A stretch of DNA of 64,000 bases from Closterium sp. NIES-65 (taxonomy: Eukaryota; Streptophyta; Zygnematophyceae; Desmidiales; Closteriaceae). How positions within the stretch are numbered: position 1 is the first letter of the stretch; each line of letters starts with the position of its first letter. The notes below the pieces were generated by a model, which searched no databases, was not told where the DNA came from, and worked only from the letters and a program-made list of their open reading frames with translations. Location of the stretch: positions 3,038,001 through 3,102,000 of the forward strand of contig CANXME010002096.1 of NCBI GenBank assembly GCA_948144175.1, read 5' to 3'. The position numbers and the translations under genes are program-made. Below are positions 24,531 to 37,200 of this stretch, piece by piece.

Positions 24531-25658
24531 CTCTTTTCGCAGAACAGTAAGATGCAGCGTCCTATACTGGCTTCCTGTATAGCAATCACCAATTGATCCA
24601 CGGGTTTGATCTTGACCATCCTTGCATAGAATAGCACAGTAATTATGTAAACCATGTAGAAGAACATTCACAGAAACAGAAAGCACACGTATATGTTACT
24701 CACACGACTTGCTCGTCGTTCAGATCCTTCAGCTTGACTTTGAAATAATCTCGAGCATCCTTGATCCAGTCCTTGGTCAGTGTGATGGAGAAGCCGTAGA
24801 GCCCCGCCATCATCTGGCAAGGCATCCCATTGTGTTCATCTTTGCCTTGATCATTGAAGCCGTGCACCCCTTTGCCTCCTTCCCCACATATTTCTCGACA
24901 TTTGGCCGCATTTTTCCACGCAAAAACTTTGCCTGCTCGTCAGTTTCGCAGAAGAGATACTCGATGTATCGGCCGAGCCTCCATTCCGTGACTCACGGCC
25001 CGTGCAGATGAATTTGCCACTCGTCAGAGCTGCACGACCACCCATCATTTCCCAAGTTATTGCTCATATGAAACCCAACCTCGTCGTGCAGAGAGGGAGC
25101 AAGCCTATCTGCCACAGGGACATCTACCATAGTTGCCATGAAGATTATCACCCACCACTTGAAGTGTAGAAAGTGGAAACAATAGTGCCTTCTCGTGCCG
25201 GCCTCTATCAGCCGAAGCGGGATTGTTGAACGCCGGATCCTGCTCTCCTTTTCCGCAACGTCGGTCTGCCGCTGCGCATTTACGGGGGCCGCACCCTGCT
25301 CGACATGGCTCGCAGAATCGGGAGGTCGTCGTCGTCCCGGCGATGATTCTCCCTCCTCTTCTGCGTCAGATTGATCTCCATCCTCCTCGTACTGTTCTTC
25401 GGGCGCACCAGGTCGTGGGCGCACTCCATCGCCTCCCGGCCCTTCACTCCCTTCAACACTCCCCTGGACTTGAATCTGGACGGATGGTTCGTAGAGACCA
25501 CCCTGGAACAAATCCTCCTCGGTCGCCTCAAACTCGCTATCGTTCTCGCGATCCTGTGCGTAGTCTTGGTCAGTATTTTCATCGTCCTCCAGGTCTTCTT
25601 CTCCATCCTCTGCGCCCTGGGCTGCCATGGGGCGAGAGTGGACCGAGCTGTCGGCCAT

Positions 25659-27081
25659 TCACGGATTCCTAATTTATTAGCTAGCAACCGAGACTAGACG
25701 AAAGAATCGGATGGTGTCAGCCGCGATAGGTGGTAACGATTCGCAAGTGTGCAGATAACGTAGGCAGAATGCTTAGTGGCCTAAGCGCAGAAGCCGTAAG
25801 AGAGTCTGTGCTTTAGGCGTATGCACATTGGTCTTTGAACACCGCCTACAACTTGCGTTTACATATATCTGCGCCTACAACTTGCGTATACGGGGTCGCC
25901 TGACTGTCCCGTACCATATAGCTCTGTCACCCTTTGTTCTACCGCTTTTATTCTCTACAACGAAACAACGAAAATAAGTTCCTACCATTATACGGATATA
26001 ATCATCCACGGAACCCTTATGCTTGTACATAAATTTCGTGGGTTCGACGATATTATGGATTGGGATCGAATACTTCTACCGATAAAAAAAGCCTAACGTC
26101 GAAGATGTCCGGCTACAAGAGCGGGCGACCTACGACAATTGTTCCGGGCAAATACAAACAGTTCTACCGACAAAATATTCTACCACACAGATCTGCGCCT
26201 ACATAAGCGACCTAACAAGTGCGAGTGCAGTTATCCTAACTGGGCTGACCCAAAATAAAAAAGCCCACTCTATACGACCTACGTCACTACGTCGAGGACG
26301 CCAATGTTCTGCGAGTGGGCCAAGCAAGCTTAAAAGACTACGCTGGTGGACTAACAGGTGCTGGATGAAAAGATCTCAAAGAGCTTGCGGAGCATGAAAT
26401 GCAAATGAAAAGGAGCAAATGAGCACGAAAACATCCATTCGTACCCATCCACCACACACAGAAGCCCGTGTCCAGAACTGGTCATCCAACCCTGGGCTGG
26501 ATGATTCTCCCGCAAAAAAAAAAAGTTCCCTACACGACGCTTATCGGCTCTTGCAGCCTTGGGACTCTGACAACAACTGTTGCCATGGCCACGTGTGTAG
26601 AACACCTACACTTGGTAAACAATGACTATAAAACACAATGAGCAAACGTAGGATGCTACACTTGTACTCAAGTTATTCATAAAACACATAAGATCAATGG
26701 TATAAAGGAACACACCTGCTGCAGCTTTAAGGCTGGAGCAAAAAAAAAAAACCGAGTTAAAGCATATAACGACGCAGAGAAGACCAGTTGGTCGCAACCG
26801 GCCATGCGACCGGCGGTCGTCACTTGTCGGCCAAAGAGTTACGATGGCGAAAAATGTCATACCCATGAAATCACTGGCACAAAGGGTCACGGGCAGGTTG
26901 GTTGGAACACATTTTTCACGGTCAGGTGGGCGCGGAATTGTGAGCGGCTGGCCTTGTCGTATGCGGCGGAGCCTTGTGCCCAAGCCCTTCGGAATCCGGA
27001 GCACACGGATCCAAGGCCTCGGATCATGGGGCAAACGCACTCGGAACTCCGCCACAACGTTATCAAAGTCCCTGTCAAGAT
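25659..27081. other. Upstream flank of the recombinase gene, no clear gene
   Basis: The stretch 25690-26340 is AT-rich and carries repeated short words: GCCTACAACTTGCG near 25846 and 25877, TCTGCGCCTAC near 25870 and 26190, and TTCTACCGA / TTCTACC near 26070, 26162 and 26177. They could be subterminal motifs or promoter elements. An open frame on the minus strand from 27055 begins with an Arg/Pro-rich segment (MAEFRVRLPHDPRPW) that could be an exon of an unknown gene cut by the neighbouring LTR element. I cannot assign it. Confidence 0.4.
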
Positions 27082-27254
27082 TGTATTAGGCTTAGTAGCC
27101 TAGGGTAGAACGAGATTGACGAGAGAAGAGGGATTTCACTATGGAGAGGGTCACAACATATAGGGTAGGAAAGAGGGTACACCACCAAGCAGGAAATCAG
27201 GATAATTGCACTAACGCTAGAACTACATGCAGTTATAACAACATAATTCTGACA
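27082..27254 (-). repeat. 3' LTR of the short LTR element
   Basis: About 173 bp, ending ATAATTCTGACA. It matches 28122-28301 almost throughout, apart from a short gap near its left edge. Confidence 0.85.
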
Positions 27255-28121
27255 TCCCCCCTTAACTGCATGCAGGAATAGCAAAGTGCAAAACACAACC
27301 TGTAGGGGTACACAAAGCAGAACAAAGCAGCAACACGCAAAAGTAGTAGCAACCTGGTGCAACTGTGGTAGATACAGCTGCAGAAATCCCTTAGCCAAGA
27401 CGAAAGACGAAAGGGGGGAGCATGCATGCGGTGTAGGTAGCCTCAAGAGCGGCGTGCGGCGGCACAGCAGGCTCAACGTCAGCACCTGCGCCAACAGCAG
27501 CAGACGAAAGACGAAAGGTGGCGACAGGGGCTGCAGCTATAGGTGACACGTTAGTAGTGGGCAGCAGCTGCACATGCGTGGCTGCTGTTTCCACCACTCT
27601 CTCTTACCCTCCCCCTTTGCCCAGCAGCGAAAGAGAGAGAGGAGGAGGGGCGATTGCTGGCTCGGCAGAGTCTCTCCCGCCACCCCTTCATTGCATGTCC
27701 CCCCTTCACCGCCACCCACTCATCTCCCCCCTTACCCCACGGCAGATGGCGCTGGAGCGCGGGGCTGGTGCTGGCGCTGGCGCTCGCGACCAGCAGCGAG
27801 GCAAAGGGGCACCGCACGGGACGGGGGGACGAAACAGCGTTGGGTGACGGAGGGGGGCGTGGGGCGACGAAACCGTGCGAGGTGACTGGGGGGGCGTGGG
27901 GCGACGAAACCGCTCGAGGCGACTGGCAGGGCGCAGCGGGGGCGCGACGGACGGGCAGGGTGCACGGGTCGCGTGCGACGGGCAGTGCGACGGTCAGGGG
28001 ACAGGACGGGCAGCGCGATGTGCAGGGGACGGGACGGTCGCAGTGCGCCATAGGGACGGGTGGACCCATTGATCTTAAAAAAATAATTGAAGGTTCTAGG
28101 AAAGAACCAGCTCTGAAACCA

Positions 28122-28301
28122 TGTTAGAATTACTAGGCTTAGGAGCCTAGGGTAGAACGAGATTGACGAGAGAAGAGGGATTTCACTAAGGAGAGGGTCA
28201 CAACATATAGGGTAGGAAAGAGGGTACACCACCAAGCAGGAAATCTGGATAACTACACCAACGCTAGAACTACATGCAGTTATAACAACATAATTCAGAC
28301 A
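28122..28301 (-). repeat. 5' LTR of the short LTR element
   Basis: 180 bp from TGTTAGAATT to ATTCAGACA, directly next to the primer site at about 28104-28121. Confidence 0.88.
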
Positions 28302-29044
28302 ACCCCCAATGCATTACATGTACACGGGCACGAAACTCCAACCACCCTAACGCCAAGGGTAGTCGAGAACACCAAGTATTACGAACCCCATCTGGCTTTT
28401 AGCAGCTACATAGTCGAAATTGTACCCGGTGGCGAACTCACACTGCTGAAAACTCTGAATACTACCCTGGATAAACTCTGTCAAAACCCGCCGTACAGTT
28501 TCCCGCGATGAAAACCTTCTTGTTGATGCGAATGAATTCCGACTACTGCAGCTTCCCCAGATAGCAGCATCTGCTATCCGAAAATCTCAGCTGTTGTCTT
28601 GTTGTTGTGGCGAAATTGAAATCCTCGATTGCTGCAGCATCTCCAGCTGTCAACAGTTGCAATCCCAAAATTTCTGCTTTTGTTGCTGACGTCACCTTGT
28701 TGCCATTTTGTCGGAATCAAAATGTCGAAGAACAATTGTAACTCCCAGTCGTTGAAGCGCGTCATCAAAAGCTGTCGTCTTTGGCGAAAAATATTGTAGC
28801 AGAGAACAACAATCGGCGAGGAAGGCGAAGTCACGTAGCCTACCGATGGTTTCTTTCAGAATTTCCATCGAGAATCCGTACCGAGGGTCGTATAACGTCA
28901 GCACAATCGGCGATTTCGTCCAGACTCGCCAAGGTTGTTGTCGTGACTCTTCGAAAGCTCCCAGGCAGAGGCGAAGCTGCCCTCCTCTGACTTTGCAAAC
29001 AATGCTTCAAAGTTGAATCTGAACTTCCGATGACGTTAGCTACA
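28302..29044. other. Unassigned flank between two LTR elements
   Basis: No gene recognised. On the minus strand, short open frames at 28692-28904 (with YDPRYGFSMEIL) and in 28302-28540 have a protein-like composition, but no family comes to mind. They may be decayed exons of a gene that received both neighbouring elements. A stretch near 28935-28980 resembles the flank at 52456-52500, on the other side of Cop-4. Confidence 0.35.
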
Positions 29045-29175
29045 TGTCAAGAAACTGAATGAGAATGAATGCATTGACAAGAAACTGAGTACAAGTACTA
29101 AACCTATTTAGGTTGTACCCATTATGGGCTACCCAATTACAGCCTACACAATATGAACATTATAACAGTTTGACA
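29045..29175 (-). repeat. 3' LTR of Cop-4
   Basis: 131 bp, from TGTCAAGAAACTG to CAGTTTGACA on the plus strand, next to the polypurine site and the conserved 3' noncoding block at about 29176-29312. Confidence 0.85.
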
Positions 29176-30430
29176 CACCCCCATAAGCAAAGTGGGGGAG
29201 AACAAGGGGTCACAAGACCAGTCAAGAAAAACAAAGCAAGCTCAGGGTGGATCACAACGTCACCACACATTCCGAGCACAAGCAAATGACCACAAGGCCA
29301 GTTCACATGTAGAGTTATATCAAAGAGAACAAAGAACGCAGTGATCATAACCTAGCAAGTGTAGGCATGCATGCTTATGTATATAGATTACAGTACAAGC
29401 AAAGTCACGAAGTGAGCAAGTGAGACAAAGCAGGCACAAGGCCTAAAGCAGTACAGAAACGCTGATGATCACTAGGCTGAAGTGCCTTGGTGAATATATC
29501 AGCAGTACTGGCCCGAGTGGCCACGTAAGCAAGCCAAGCTGACCACGCTAGTGCAACTCTAGAGCAAGGAACGCAGAGCGATGTGCTTCATCCTGTGCTC
29601 CAGTCTGTGCTTCTGACACAAGGCAATCATGGCCTTGTTGTCTATGTACCGAATTGGAGGAGAACGAGGCTGCTCTCCCAAGCCGGTCAGCAGGTAGGTG
29701 AGCCAGCATAACTCCTGTGCAGCCATGACCCCTGCGTAGATCTCAACCTGACAACTAGAATTGAGAACAGAAGACAAGCGGGTAGACCGCCAAGAAACAG
29801 AACCGGAGCCAAGGCTGAAATTGTAACCCTGTGACGACCGCTGCATAGCCAAGTCATCAACCCAAGACGCATCTGCGTGTCCAGTGAGGACAACTGGACC
29901 CCGTCCTCCAAACACGAGCCCATGTCCGACGTAATGCACAAGTAGCGCAACACCCTCTTAACGGCCTCCCAGTGCTCTAGTCGGTGTTTCCCGAGCGCAA
30001 CATAGCATGCCACGATGCGAAGAGGGTAGGCAAGGCCAGGTCGAGTGCAGGTCATTAGGTACATGAGGCAGCCCACAAGCTCTGGATACGGGCCACTCGG
30101 CTCTACGAACTCGTCCGAAGGTGGAGCTGAGAGCGAGTGAATGGTAGGCAGAGGAGTGGAGCGTGGCGAGGAGTACCAGAAGTTGAAGCCCTGAAGGACC
30201 TGGTGCACCATGCGTGACTGAGTCAGGGTGATGGTGCGCCGTGCTTTGTCTCGGGTGATCTGCAAGCCAAGATAGCTCACCCTTGTCAATGCATGTATGT
30301 CTCTTCTGCAGCTTCGACTTCAGAAAGGCCAGTGCCTCAGTGTCAGTAGTGGCAAAACCAAGTCGTCGACATACACGAGGATGTAGAACAACGGCAGCGA
30401 AGTGTCGGTGCGCAGAAACAGCGACGGGTC

Positions 30431-30555
30431 TGTCAAACACTATATGTGTTGTTGTTGTGTAGGCTATGGTGGGTTAGCCTTTAGGGGGTACACAAAACTA
30501 GGGTTCGCTACTTGTACTCCATCTTGTCATAGTTCACACACTTCTCATTCTGATA
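30431..30555 (+). repeat. 5' LTR of Cop-3
   Basis: 125 bp starting TGTCAAACAC, followed at once by the initiator-tRNA-like primer site. It ends CTGATA rather than the usual CA. Confidence 0.93.
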
Positions 30556-30599
30556 TGGTAGCAGAGCTTAGGTTCTAGACCTAGGAGTCACCTAAGGGC

Positions 30600-31205
30600 C
30601 CACCATTAGAAGCGCCCTCGAGCGCCCCATCGTCCTAGCGCCCTCGAGCGCCGTTCCCCTAGTGCGCCCTCGTGCGCCTCGTCTTCTTCTGCTGCCTGTG
30701 CGCGGCTCGCTAGTGCCGCGCGCGGCCTTTTTTTTTTCCCGCGCGTCGCCCTCTAGCAGCCTGCGGGGGCCGTTTCTGAGCGCGCGCCGCCCGTTAGCCG
30801 CCCACGCCGCCACAAGCAGCCCGTTGACTGCCCCCCCCCTAGCCGCGCGCCGCACGTGAGCCACCTGTAGGCAGCCGCGACGCCCTCCCTAGGCCACCCG
30901 CCCGCTAGTAAGGCCCACAAGCAGCCCCGGCCTGCCTGCTACAGCCGCCAACGCGCACGTCCCCTAGGCGAGCACCGCCGCGTAGCCCAGACCGAGCCGA
31001 GCCGCACAGCCCGAATCGAGCCGCGCCGCCCGAACCAAGCCGCGCCGCCCGAACCGAGCCGCGCCGCCCGAACCGAGCCGCGCCGCCCGAACCGAGCCGC
31101 GCCGCCCGAACCTAGCCGCGCCGCCCGAACCGAGCCGCGCCGCCCGAACCGAGCCGCGCCGCCCGAACCGAACCGCGCCGCCCGAACCGAGCCGCGCCGC
31201 CCTAC
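30600..31205 (+). repeat. GC-rich minisatellite leader of Cop-3
   Basis: From about 30985 to 31200 the unit GCCGCGCCGCCCGAACCGA, about 20 bp, repeats some ten times with small changes. 30600-30960 is a looser GC-rich stretch with CGCCCTCGAGCGCC-like words. It lies between the primer site and the gag start at 31274, with no conserved frame. Confidence 0.88.
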
Positions 31206-34200
31206 TATGTTCCACCTGCAGCAACTCATGTTCCTGATCCTACAGTACTACTGCAACTGTTCCTATTGCCACAATGGCCACCCCATCCATTCTCACCTTT
31301 GACGCTGAGAGTCGCCCGATTAAGTTTGAGGTGTGGCTAGATGATCTTCACCTGTTCCTTCAGATCACTGCCAAGGACGATGTCTCACTGTATGGCCATA
31401 CGTCAGGCACTGCTCCCGCACCTCCCGCTACTGCTGACAGTACTGCTCGCTCCCAGTGGCAGACCCGTGATGCACACGCTCGCCTAGCCGTTCACAGTCA
31501 CCTACCGTTAGATGAGCGCGAGCACTTCGGACAGCATAAGACTGCCAAGGAGCTGTACGACGCAGTAGTCGCGAGCTACTCCTCCCCTACCACAGCTGCC
31601 ATAGGCCGTCTCTCACTGCCCTACCTCTTCCCCGACCTGTCCGCCTTTGCCACTGTAGCTGACCTCATCACCCACCTCCGTACCAGTGATTTCCGCTACC
31701 GTGCAGCGCTCCCCTCTGATTTCCTCGCCAAGAACCCCCCCCCGATGTACCTCACACTGTACCACCTTGTCACCCGCCTCCCTGACTCCCTTCGCACTGT
31801 CAGGGACCAGTTTCTCGCCCTCTCCCCCACTGACCTCACTGTCGACCTCCTCGAGAAGGAGCTCCTAGCAGCTGAGAAGAGCATTGTCGTCGTAGGTGCC
31901 TCTCGTGGTGACCCCCGTACCCCCTTCTTTGAGGGGTGCTCCCCCTCCCCCCTCCTCCCCTCCATTGCATCTGCTGCTGCTGTCGACTTCCTAGGAGCTG
32001 AGAGAGTCGGGGCCGCGTCTGCTCCTAGTGGGAAACGCAAGGGCGGCAGGGGCAAGGGAGGCAGGGGTGGTGGAGGTGGAGGCGGGGGCGGCGACGATGG
32101 AGGAGGTGGGGGGGGCGGGGGTGGTAGCGGGAGTGGGAGTGGCGCGGGTGGTGGGTGGGTTGGTGGCGGCACTGGGGGTGGTGGCGGCGGCGACGGTGGT
32201 GGGGATGGTGGCGGTGGTGCTGGTAGTGGTGGCGGCGGTGGAGCGGGTGGCGGGTGCGATGGAGCGGTACAGCGTGGGGGGTTTGGCGGTGACCAGAGGC
32301 AGCAGCAGCAGCGCCCCGGCAAGGCTCCCTCGCCACAGCAGCTCCGTGAGTGGTACTCTTAGCGTGGGGGGTCTGGGGGAAGGGGTACCTGCCCGTATGT
32401 CATCCGCACAGGTGACCGCACTGGCCAGACTTGTGGGAGGTTTCACACTGCGCAGCGGTGTTTCTTTCGCCTCGACGACTCCTGGCGCGAGCAGATTCCT
32501 GACGCCTCTGAGCTGCCCCGCTGGGCTGATCTGCTTAAGAAGGGGATTGATATATTTGCTCTTGATTATGATGCTATTCTTGCTGCTATGTATGCATTGA
32601 CTATTAGTGCTGAGGGTGACGGTTACCTGAGTGTTCCGCCTGACCCGGGCATTGGGACCAGTGAGGCTGCAGCTCTAGGTGCTAGCGCGTCTGCTGCTCT
32701 AGGTCTTGGTGAGGCTGCTTCCCTAGGTGCTAGTGCGTCTGCGTCTGCTTGCACCGCACCTAATAAGGCACTACACACCTTCACACTGGACTCAGGTGCT
32801 TCCCGCTGTATCTTTCGTGACCGCACTGCCCTATAGCAGCTTCCTCGACCGGTTGCTGTCTCTCTGGCTGACCCCTCTAGGGGTCCGGTCCTTGTGACCT
32901 CCACCACTGCCCTCCCTTGTCCTGCTGTCCCGTCTGGCACGCTGTCGGGCCTCTACCTCCCCTCGTTCTCTACGAACTTGGTGGTGGGCTCCGCACTCCA
33001 GGACGCGGGTGTTCACCAGTTCACCCCGGCCTACGAGCGTGTGACGCACTGCACGTGTGCTCGGACGGGACGTCACCTCGCTACGTTCACTCGGCAGCTG
33101 GGGTCGGACTTGTACACACTGACCACTGAGTCTCCTCAGGTAGCTGCGTCTGCGTCTGCGTCAGGTCAGCTGTCTGCCCCCTACTCGTGTTGCTCCTTGT
33201 CCCACAGGACTGTCCTCTGGCACCACCGCCTTGGTCACCCGTCAGTGCAACGCCTTCACGGCATGCACTCTAGGTACCTTGTCTCTAGTCTTCCCCGGGT
33301 TCTCCCTCCCCTCCCACCCTCGCCTGCTCCTCCCTGTCTTCCCTGTGTCAAGGGGCGGCAGCGCGCCGCTCCTCACTCCTCCTCGTTCCCTCCCACAGAG
33401 GCTCCCCTGCAGACTCTCCACCTGGACATGTGGGGCCCCGCCCGCGTCCGGGGACAGGGCCACGAGCGGTACTTTCTGCTGGTCGTCGACGACTACACGC
33501 GCTACACCACGGTCTTCCCCTTGCGTACCAAGGGTGAGGTCCCTGATGTCTTGATCCCCAGGATCCGCGCTGCTCGTCTCCAGCTCCGCGAGAAGTTCCA
33601 GTCGGACTTTCCAGTCCTGCCTCTGCACTCTGACAGAGGTGGAGAGTTTTCCTCTGACCTCTTGGCAGCCTACTGTGCGGAGCACGGCATCACCCAGTCG
33701 TTCACGCTCCCGGCCTCTCCACAGCAGAATGGGATTGCTGAGCGCCGCATTGGTCTTGTCATGGAGGTCGCTCATACCTCCATGATCCATGCGGCTGCCC
33801 CCCATTTCATGTGGTCGTTTGCAGTGCAGTACGCCGCGCATCAGCTCAACCTCTGGCCCCGTGTCTCTGTTTCGGAGACCTCGCCTACACTGCGTTGGAC
33901 GGGGGAGGTTGGCGATGCGTCGGTGTTCCGAGTCTGGGGATGTCGTGCCTTTGTCCGCGATACGTCCGCGGACAAGCTCTCCTCCCGTGCCGTTCCGTGT
34001 GTCTTCCTTGGCCTTGTCCCTGACGCGCCTGATTGGCAGTTTTACCACCCCACCTCGCGCCGAGTCTTCGCCTCTCAGGACGTCACCTTTGACGAGTCGG
34101 TACCCTTTTACCGTCTCTTTCCCTACCGCACTGCCCCGCTCCCCCCTCCGCCGCTCTTTCTCATGCAGGGTGCTACTTCAGTAGACCCCCTGCCTCCCCA

Positions 34201-37200
34201 GGGTGCTGCTCCCTCAGGTGTTTCCCAGGCAGACCCGGTCAAGCCTGTCAAGGTAGCTGTTGACTCTGGTCCTGTGCGAGGTACTGAGCGTGCTGAGCCT
34301 GGGGGTGCTGAGACTGCGGGTGCGGAGACTGGGGGTGTTGAGTCTGGGGGTGCGGAGACTGGGGGTGCTGAGACTGCGGGTGCGGAGACTGGGGGTGCTG
34401 AGTCTGGAGGTGCGAAGACTGTAGGTGCTGAGCCTGGAGGTGCTGCGACTAAGGGTGTTGTGCCTAGAGGGACTAAGGCTGGGGGCTTTGAGAGTGACAG
34501 TGCTGCGCCTGCTGGCGCTCCTTCTTCACAGCAGTTGCGTGAGTGGTACTCCTAGCGTTGTAGCCTTCGTCGTGAGGCTCCTGGAGTTGGGGGGTCTGCT
34601 GGGCTAGTCGTCCTGCGGGTGCCGTGTCGCAGCCGGAGCCCCCCTCCACTCAGCGGCTACGTGAGTGGTACGCTCGGCGCTGCAGCCTCCGAAGTAAAGC
34701 TCCTGGTGCTGAGGTACCGCCTGCTGGAGACGCTACCGCTGTTGGAGGTCCTGGAGCTCCTGGCAGTGCTGCTGGTGCTGCTGGAGCTGCTGGAGGCACT
34801 GGAGGTGCTGGAGGTGCTGGAGGTGCTGCTGGAGCTGTTGGAGGGTCTACTAGAGCTTCTGGAGGTTCTGGTGCTGTCTCTGCTGCTGCTAGGGGCACTT
34901 CACGGCCGCGGCCGTACTTTGTTCCACTCCTTCAGCGGGTTCTTGGTCAGCCGCCTCCTCCTAGTCCTCCCCCCTCCGTAGAGTGTCCTCCCCCTGTCCA
35001 CTCACAGTCACAGCTACCGCCTACCTTGCCGCTTCCTGGTCCTCCTCCCTACACTGGTCCGACAGGCGGTCTTACAGAGCGTCGTGAGCCTGAGTCTCGT
35101 CCTGTGTCGCCTGTGTCCCGTCCGGCGTCACCTGTTCGTACTGCTTGTGCTAGTCGCCGTGTATCACTTTGAGCGTCCGCCACCTGTCCTTGGCACACAC
35201 CGGATGTCACTGCATCCCTCCACTTCTCCACAGCGTGTCCCTCTGCCGTCTCTTCCCCCGTCCTCTCTTCCTGCCCTTGCTGACCCGGAGTTTGACTCCG
35301 TTCGTGCTGCCACTCCTATTGTCACGCGTCTCCTGGCCAATGCTGTCACTGACCCTTCCTTTGAGTCTGCTGCTGCGTCTGCCCTAGTTGCTGAGCTTGT
35401 CGACTTTGCTGCTCGCTGTCGTCTAGACTACGCTGCCATTCTTGTTGCTGAGTCTGAGTCCGTCTGTCCTCCGTCCGTCAGGGGTGAGTGTGCTCTTAGC
35501 ACGGACGTCCTTGAGGACAAGCAAGAGGACCTTGAGTGTCTTGCACCCGCTGCGCCCCATCTCGTGTCCATGCTGATTGCCCCTGAGGGAGACCCGGATG
35601 CACTAGACATCCCGACTCCTCGATCGTACGCTGAGGCGATCGAGGGTCCCTACTCCTCACAGTGGCAGTCAGCCATGGACGCAGAGATGGCTTCCTGGAA
35701 GTCCAGAGGCACCTACGTCGACGAGGTTCCCCCACTTGGGGCGAACATCGTCAGTGGCATGTGGATTTTCAGGGTGAAGCGGCCGCCGGGTTCTCCGCCT
35801 GTCTTCAAGGCTCGTTACGTTGCTCGAGGCTTCATTCAGCGAGAGGGAGTAGACTTCTTTCAGACCTTCTCCCCCACCCCAAAGATGACCACTCTTCGGG
35901 TACTACTGCACGTTACTGCTCAGCGTGACTACGAGCTTCACTCTCTTGACTTCAGCACAGCTCTCTTGCAAGCCAGCCTGCACGAGGAGATCTGGTTGCG
36001 CCGCCATCCTGGCTTCACTGGGTCGTTTCCTCCTGGTACCCAGTGGAGCCTCCGGCGGCTGATCTTCGGTCTCCGCCTGGCACCACGTGAGTGGCACGAC
36101 ACACTGAGGACTACTCTTGCGGCACTTGGGTTCGCTCCTTCTACTGCTGACCCGTCGCTGTTTCCACGCACCGACACTTCGCTGCCACCGTTTCTTGTCC
36201 TCGTGTACGTCGACGACTTGGTCTTTGCAACTGCTGACACTGAGGCTCTCGTCCATGTGAAGTCGGAGTTTCAGAAGAGACATACGTGCACAGACCTGGG
36301 TGAGCTGCGCAGCTACCTTGGCTTGCAGATCACCCGGGACAGAGCACGCCGCACCATTACCCTGACTCAGTCACACATGGTGCAGCAGGTCCTTCAGCGT
36401 TTCGGCTTCACCTGGTCCTCAGCACAGGCCACTCCTCTGGCTGTAGGTCACTTGCTCTCAGCTCTGCCTTCGGATGAGTCCGTAGAGTCGAGTGGTTCTT
36501 ACCGAGAGCTAGTTGGCTGCCTCATGTACCTGATGACTTGCACTTGTCCTGACCTAGCATAACCTCTTGGCCTTCTGGCCCGCTAAGTAGCTCCTGGCAG
36601 GCACCGAAAGGTGCACTGGGATGCTGCAAAGAGGGTGTTGCGCTACTTGTACAGTACACCGCGCATGGGGCTCGTGGTTGGAGGAGGGAGCTCAGTTGTT
36701 CTCACTAGACACTCAGACGCTTCTTGGGTTGACGACCAGGCTACTCAGCGGTCGTCACAGGGCTACACCTTCAGCCTTGGTTCTGGTTCAGTTTCGTGGC
36801 GCTCTACACGTTCGTCTTCAGTTCTCAGCTCCAGTTGTGAGGCTGAGATCTACGCCACAGCCATGGCTGCACAGGAGTTACGCTGACTCACCTACCTGCT
36901 GACCGACCTTGGAGAGAGGCCTAGTTCTCCTCCAGTGCCGTACGTCGACAACAAGGCTGCCATTGCCTTGTGTGAGGAGCACAGACTGGAGCACAGAATG
37001 AAGCACATCGCTCTCCGTTACTTCCTTGCTCGAGAGCTGCAGCAGCGTGGTCAGCTTCGTCTGCGTTACGTGGCCTCTCGGGCCAACACCACTGATATAT
37101 TCACCAAGGCACTTCAGCCTGGTGATCATCAGCGCTTTTGTACTTTGTTGGGGCGGGTGCCCACTTTTCCTCACTTGTTGTAGGCTTTGCGTGTACTGTG

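Larger units (their letters stand above)
15019..25658 (-). pseudogene. Ndc10/Crypton-like tyrosine recombinase gene, decayed and split by Cop-2
   Basis: A spliced minus-strand gene. The start proposed is Met at 25658, followed by an acidic region and a hydrophobic stretch. A likely intron spans 24621-24703. After the Cop-2 insertion the frame resumes near 17290. The catalytic part near 17200-16470 shows LRYGPG, then HAFR of the H-x-x-R box near 16750, LGGW, RRCY as candidate nucleophile, an AGF, and IFPWVEE, in the order and spacing of the Ndc10 domain 2 / Crypton recombinase fold. Introns 16363-16454 and 15988-16062 have GT/AG borders and keep phase. The last exon (15987-15019) holds a coiled coil, a Trp-rich WKVWVQ segment that may be a GCR1_C-like DNA-binding domain, and a Lys/Glu/Ala tail. 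In-frame stops and at least one frame change in the first half make it inactive. Alternatives: other tyrosine-recombinase transposon, or a host gene derived from one. Confidence 0.75.
27082..28301 (-). mobile_element. Short non-autonomous LTR element
   Basis: Two LTRs of about 173 and 180 bp enclose only some 870 bp. Next to the right LTR is a primer site on the minus strand, TGGTTTCAGAGCTGGTTC, again like initiator tRNA-Met, followed by a TTCT / AGAA inverted repeat. The inside holds a GC-rich stretch with repeated CCCGTCC words and a 40-bp-scale repeat near 27830-27920. I see no gag or pol. A C-run next to the left LTR (27255-27262) would be the polypurine site on the minus strand. No target duplication is clear. 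It looks like a TRIM or small LARD-type element whose movement needs proteins from another copy. Confidence 0.8.

Noticed and set aside
15019-25658. DIRS or Ngaro retroelement as source of the tyrosine recombinase
   Set aside because: No reverse transcriptase or RNase H next to it belongs to it; the RT inside is that of Cop-2, which has its own LTRs and target duplication. The Ndc10-style IFPWVEE ending fits Cryptons better.
31696-32446. Pro- and Thr-rich open frames antisense to the Cop-3 gag
   Set aside because: Shadows of the glycine-rich gag in other frames; the same occurs in Cop-2 and Cop-4.
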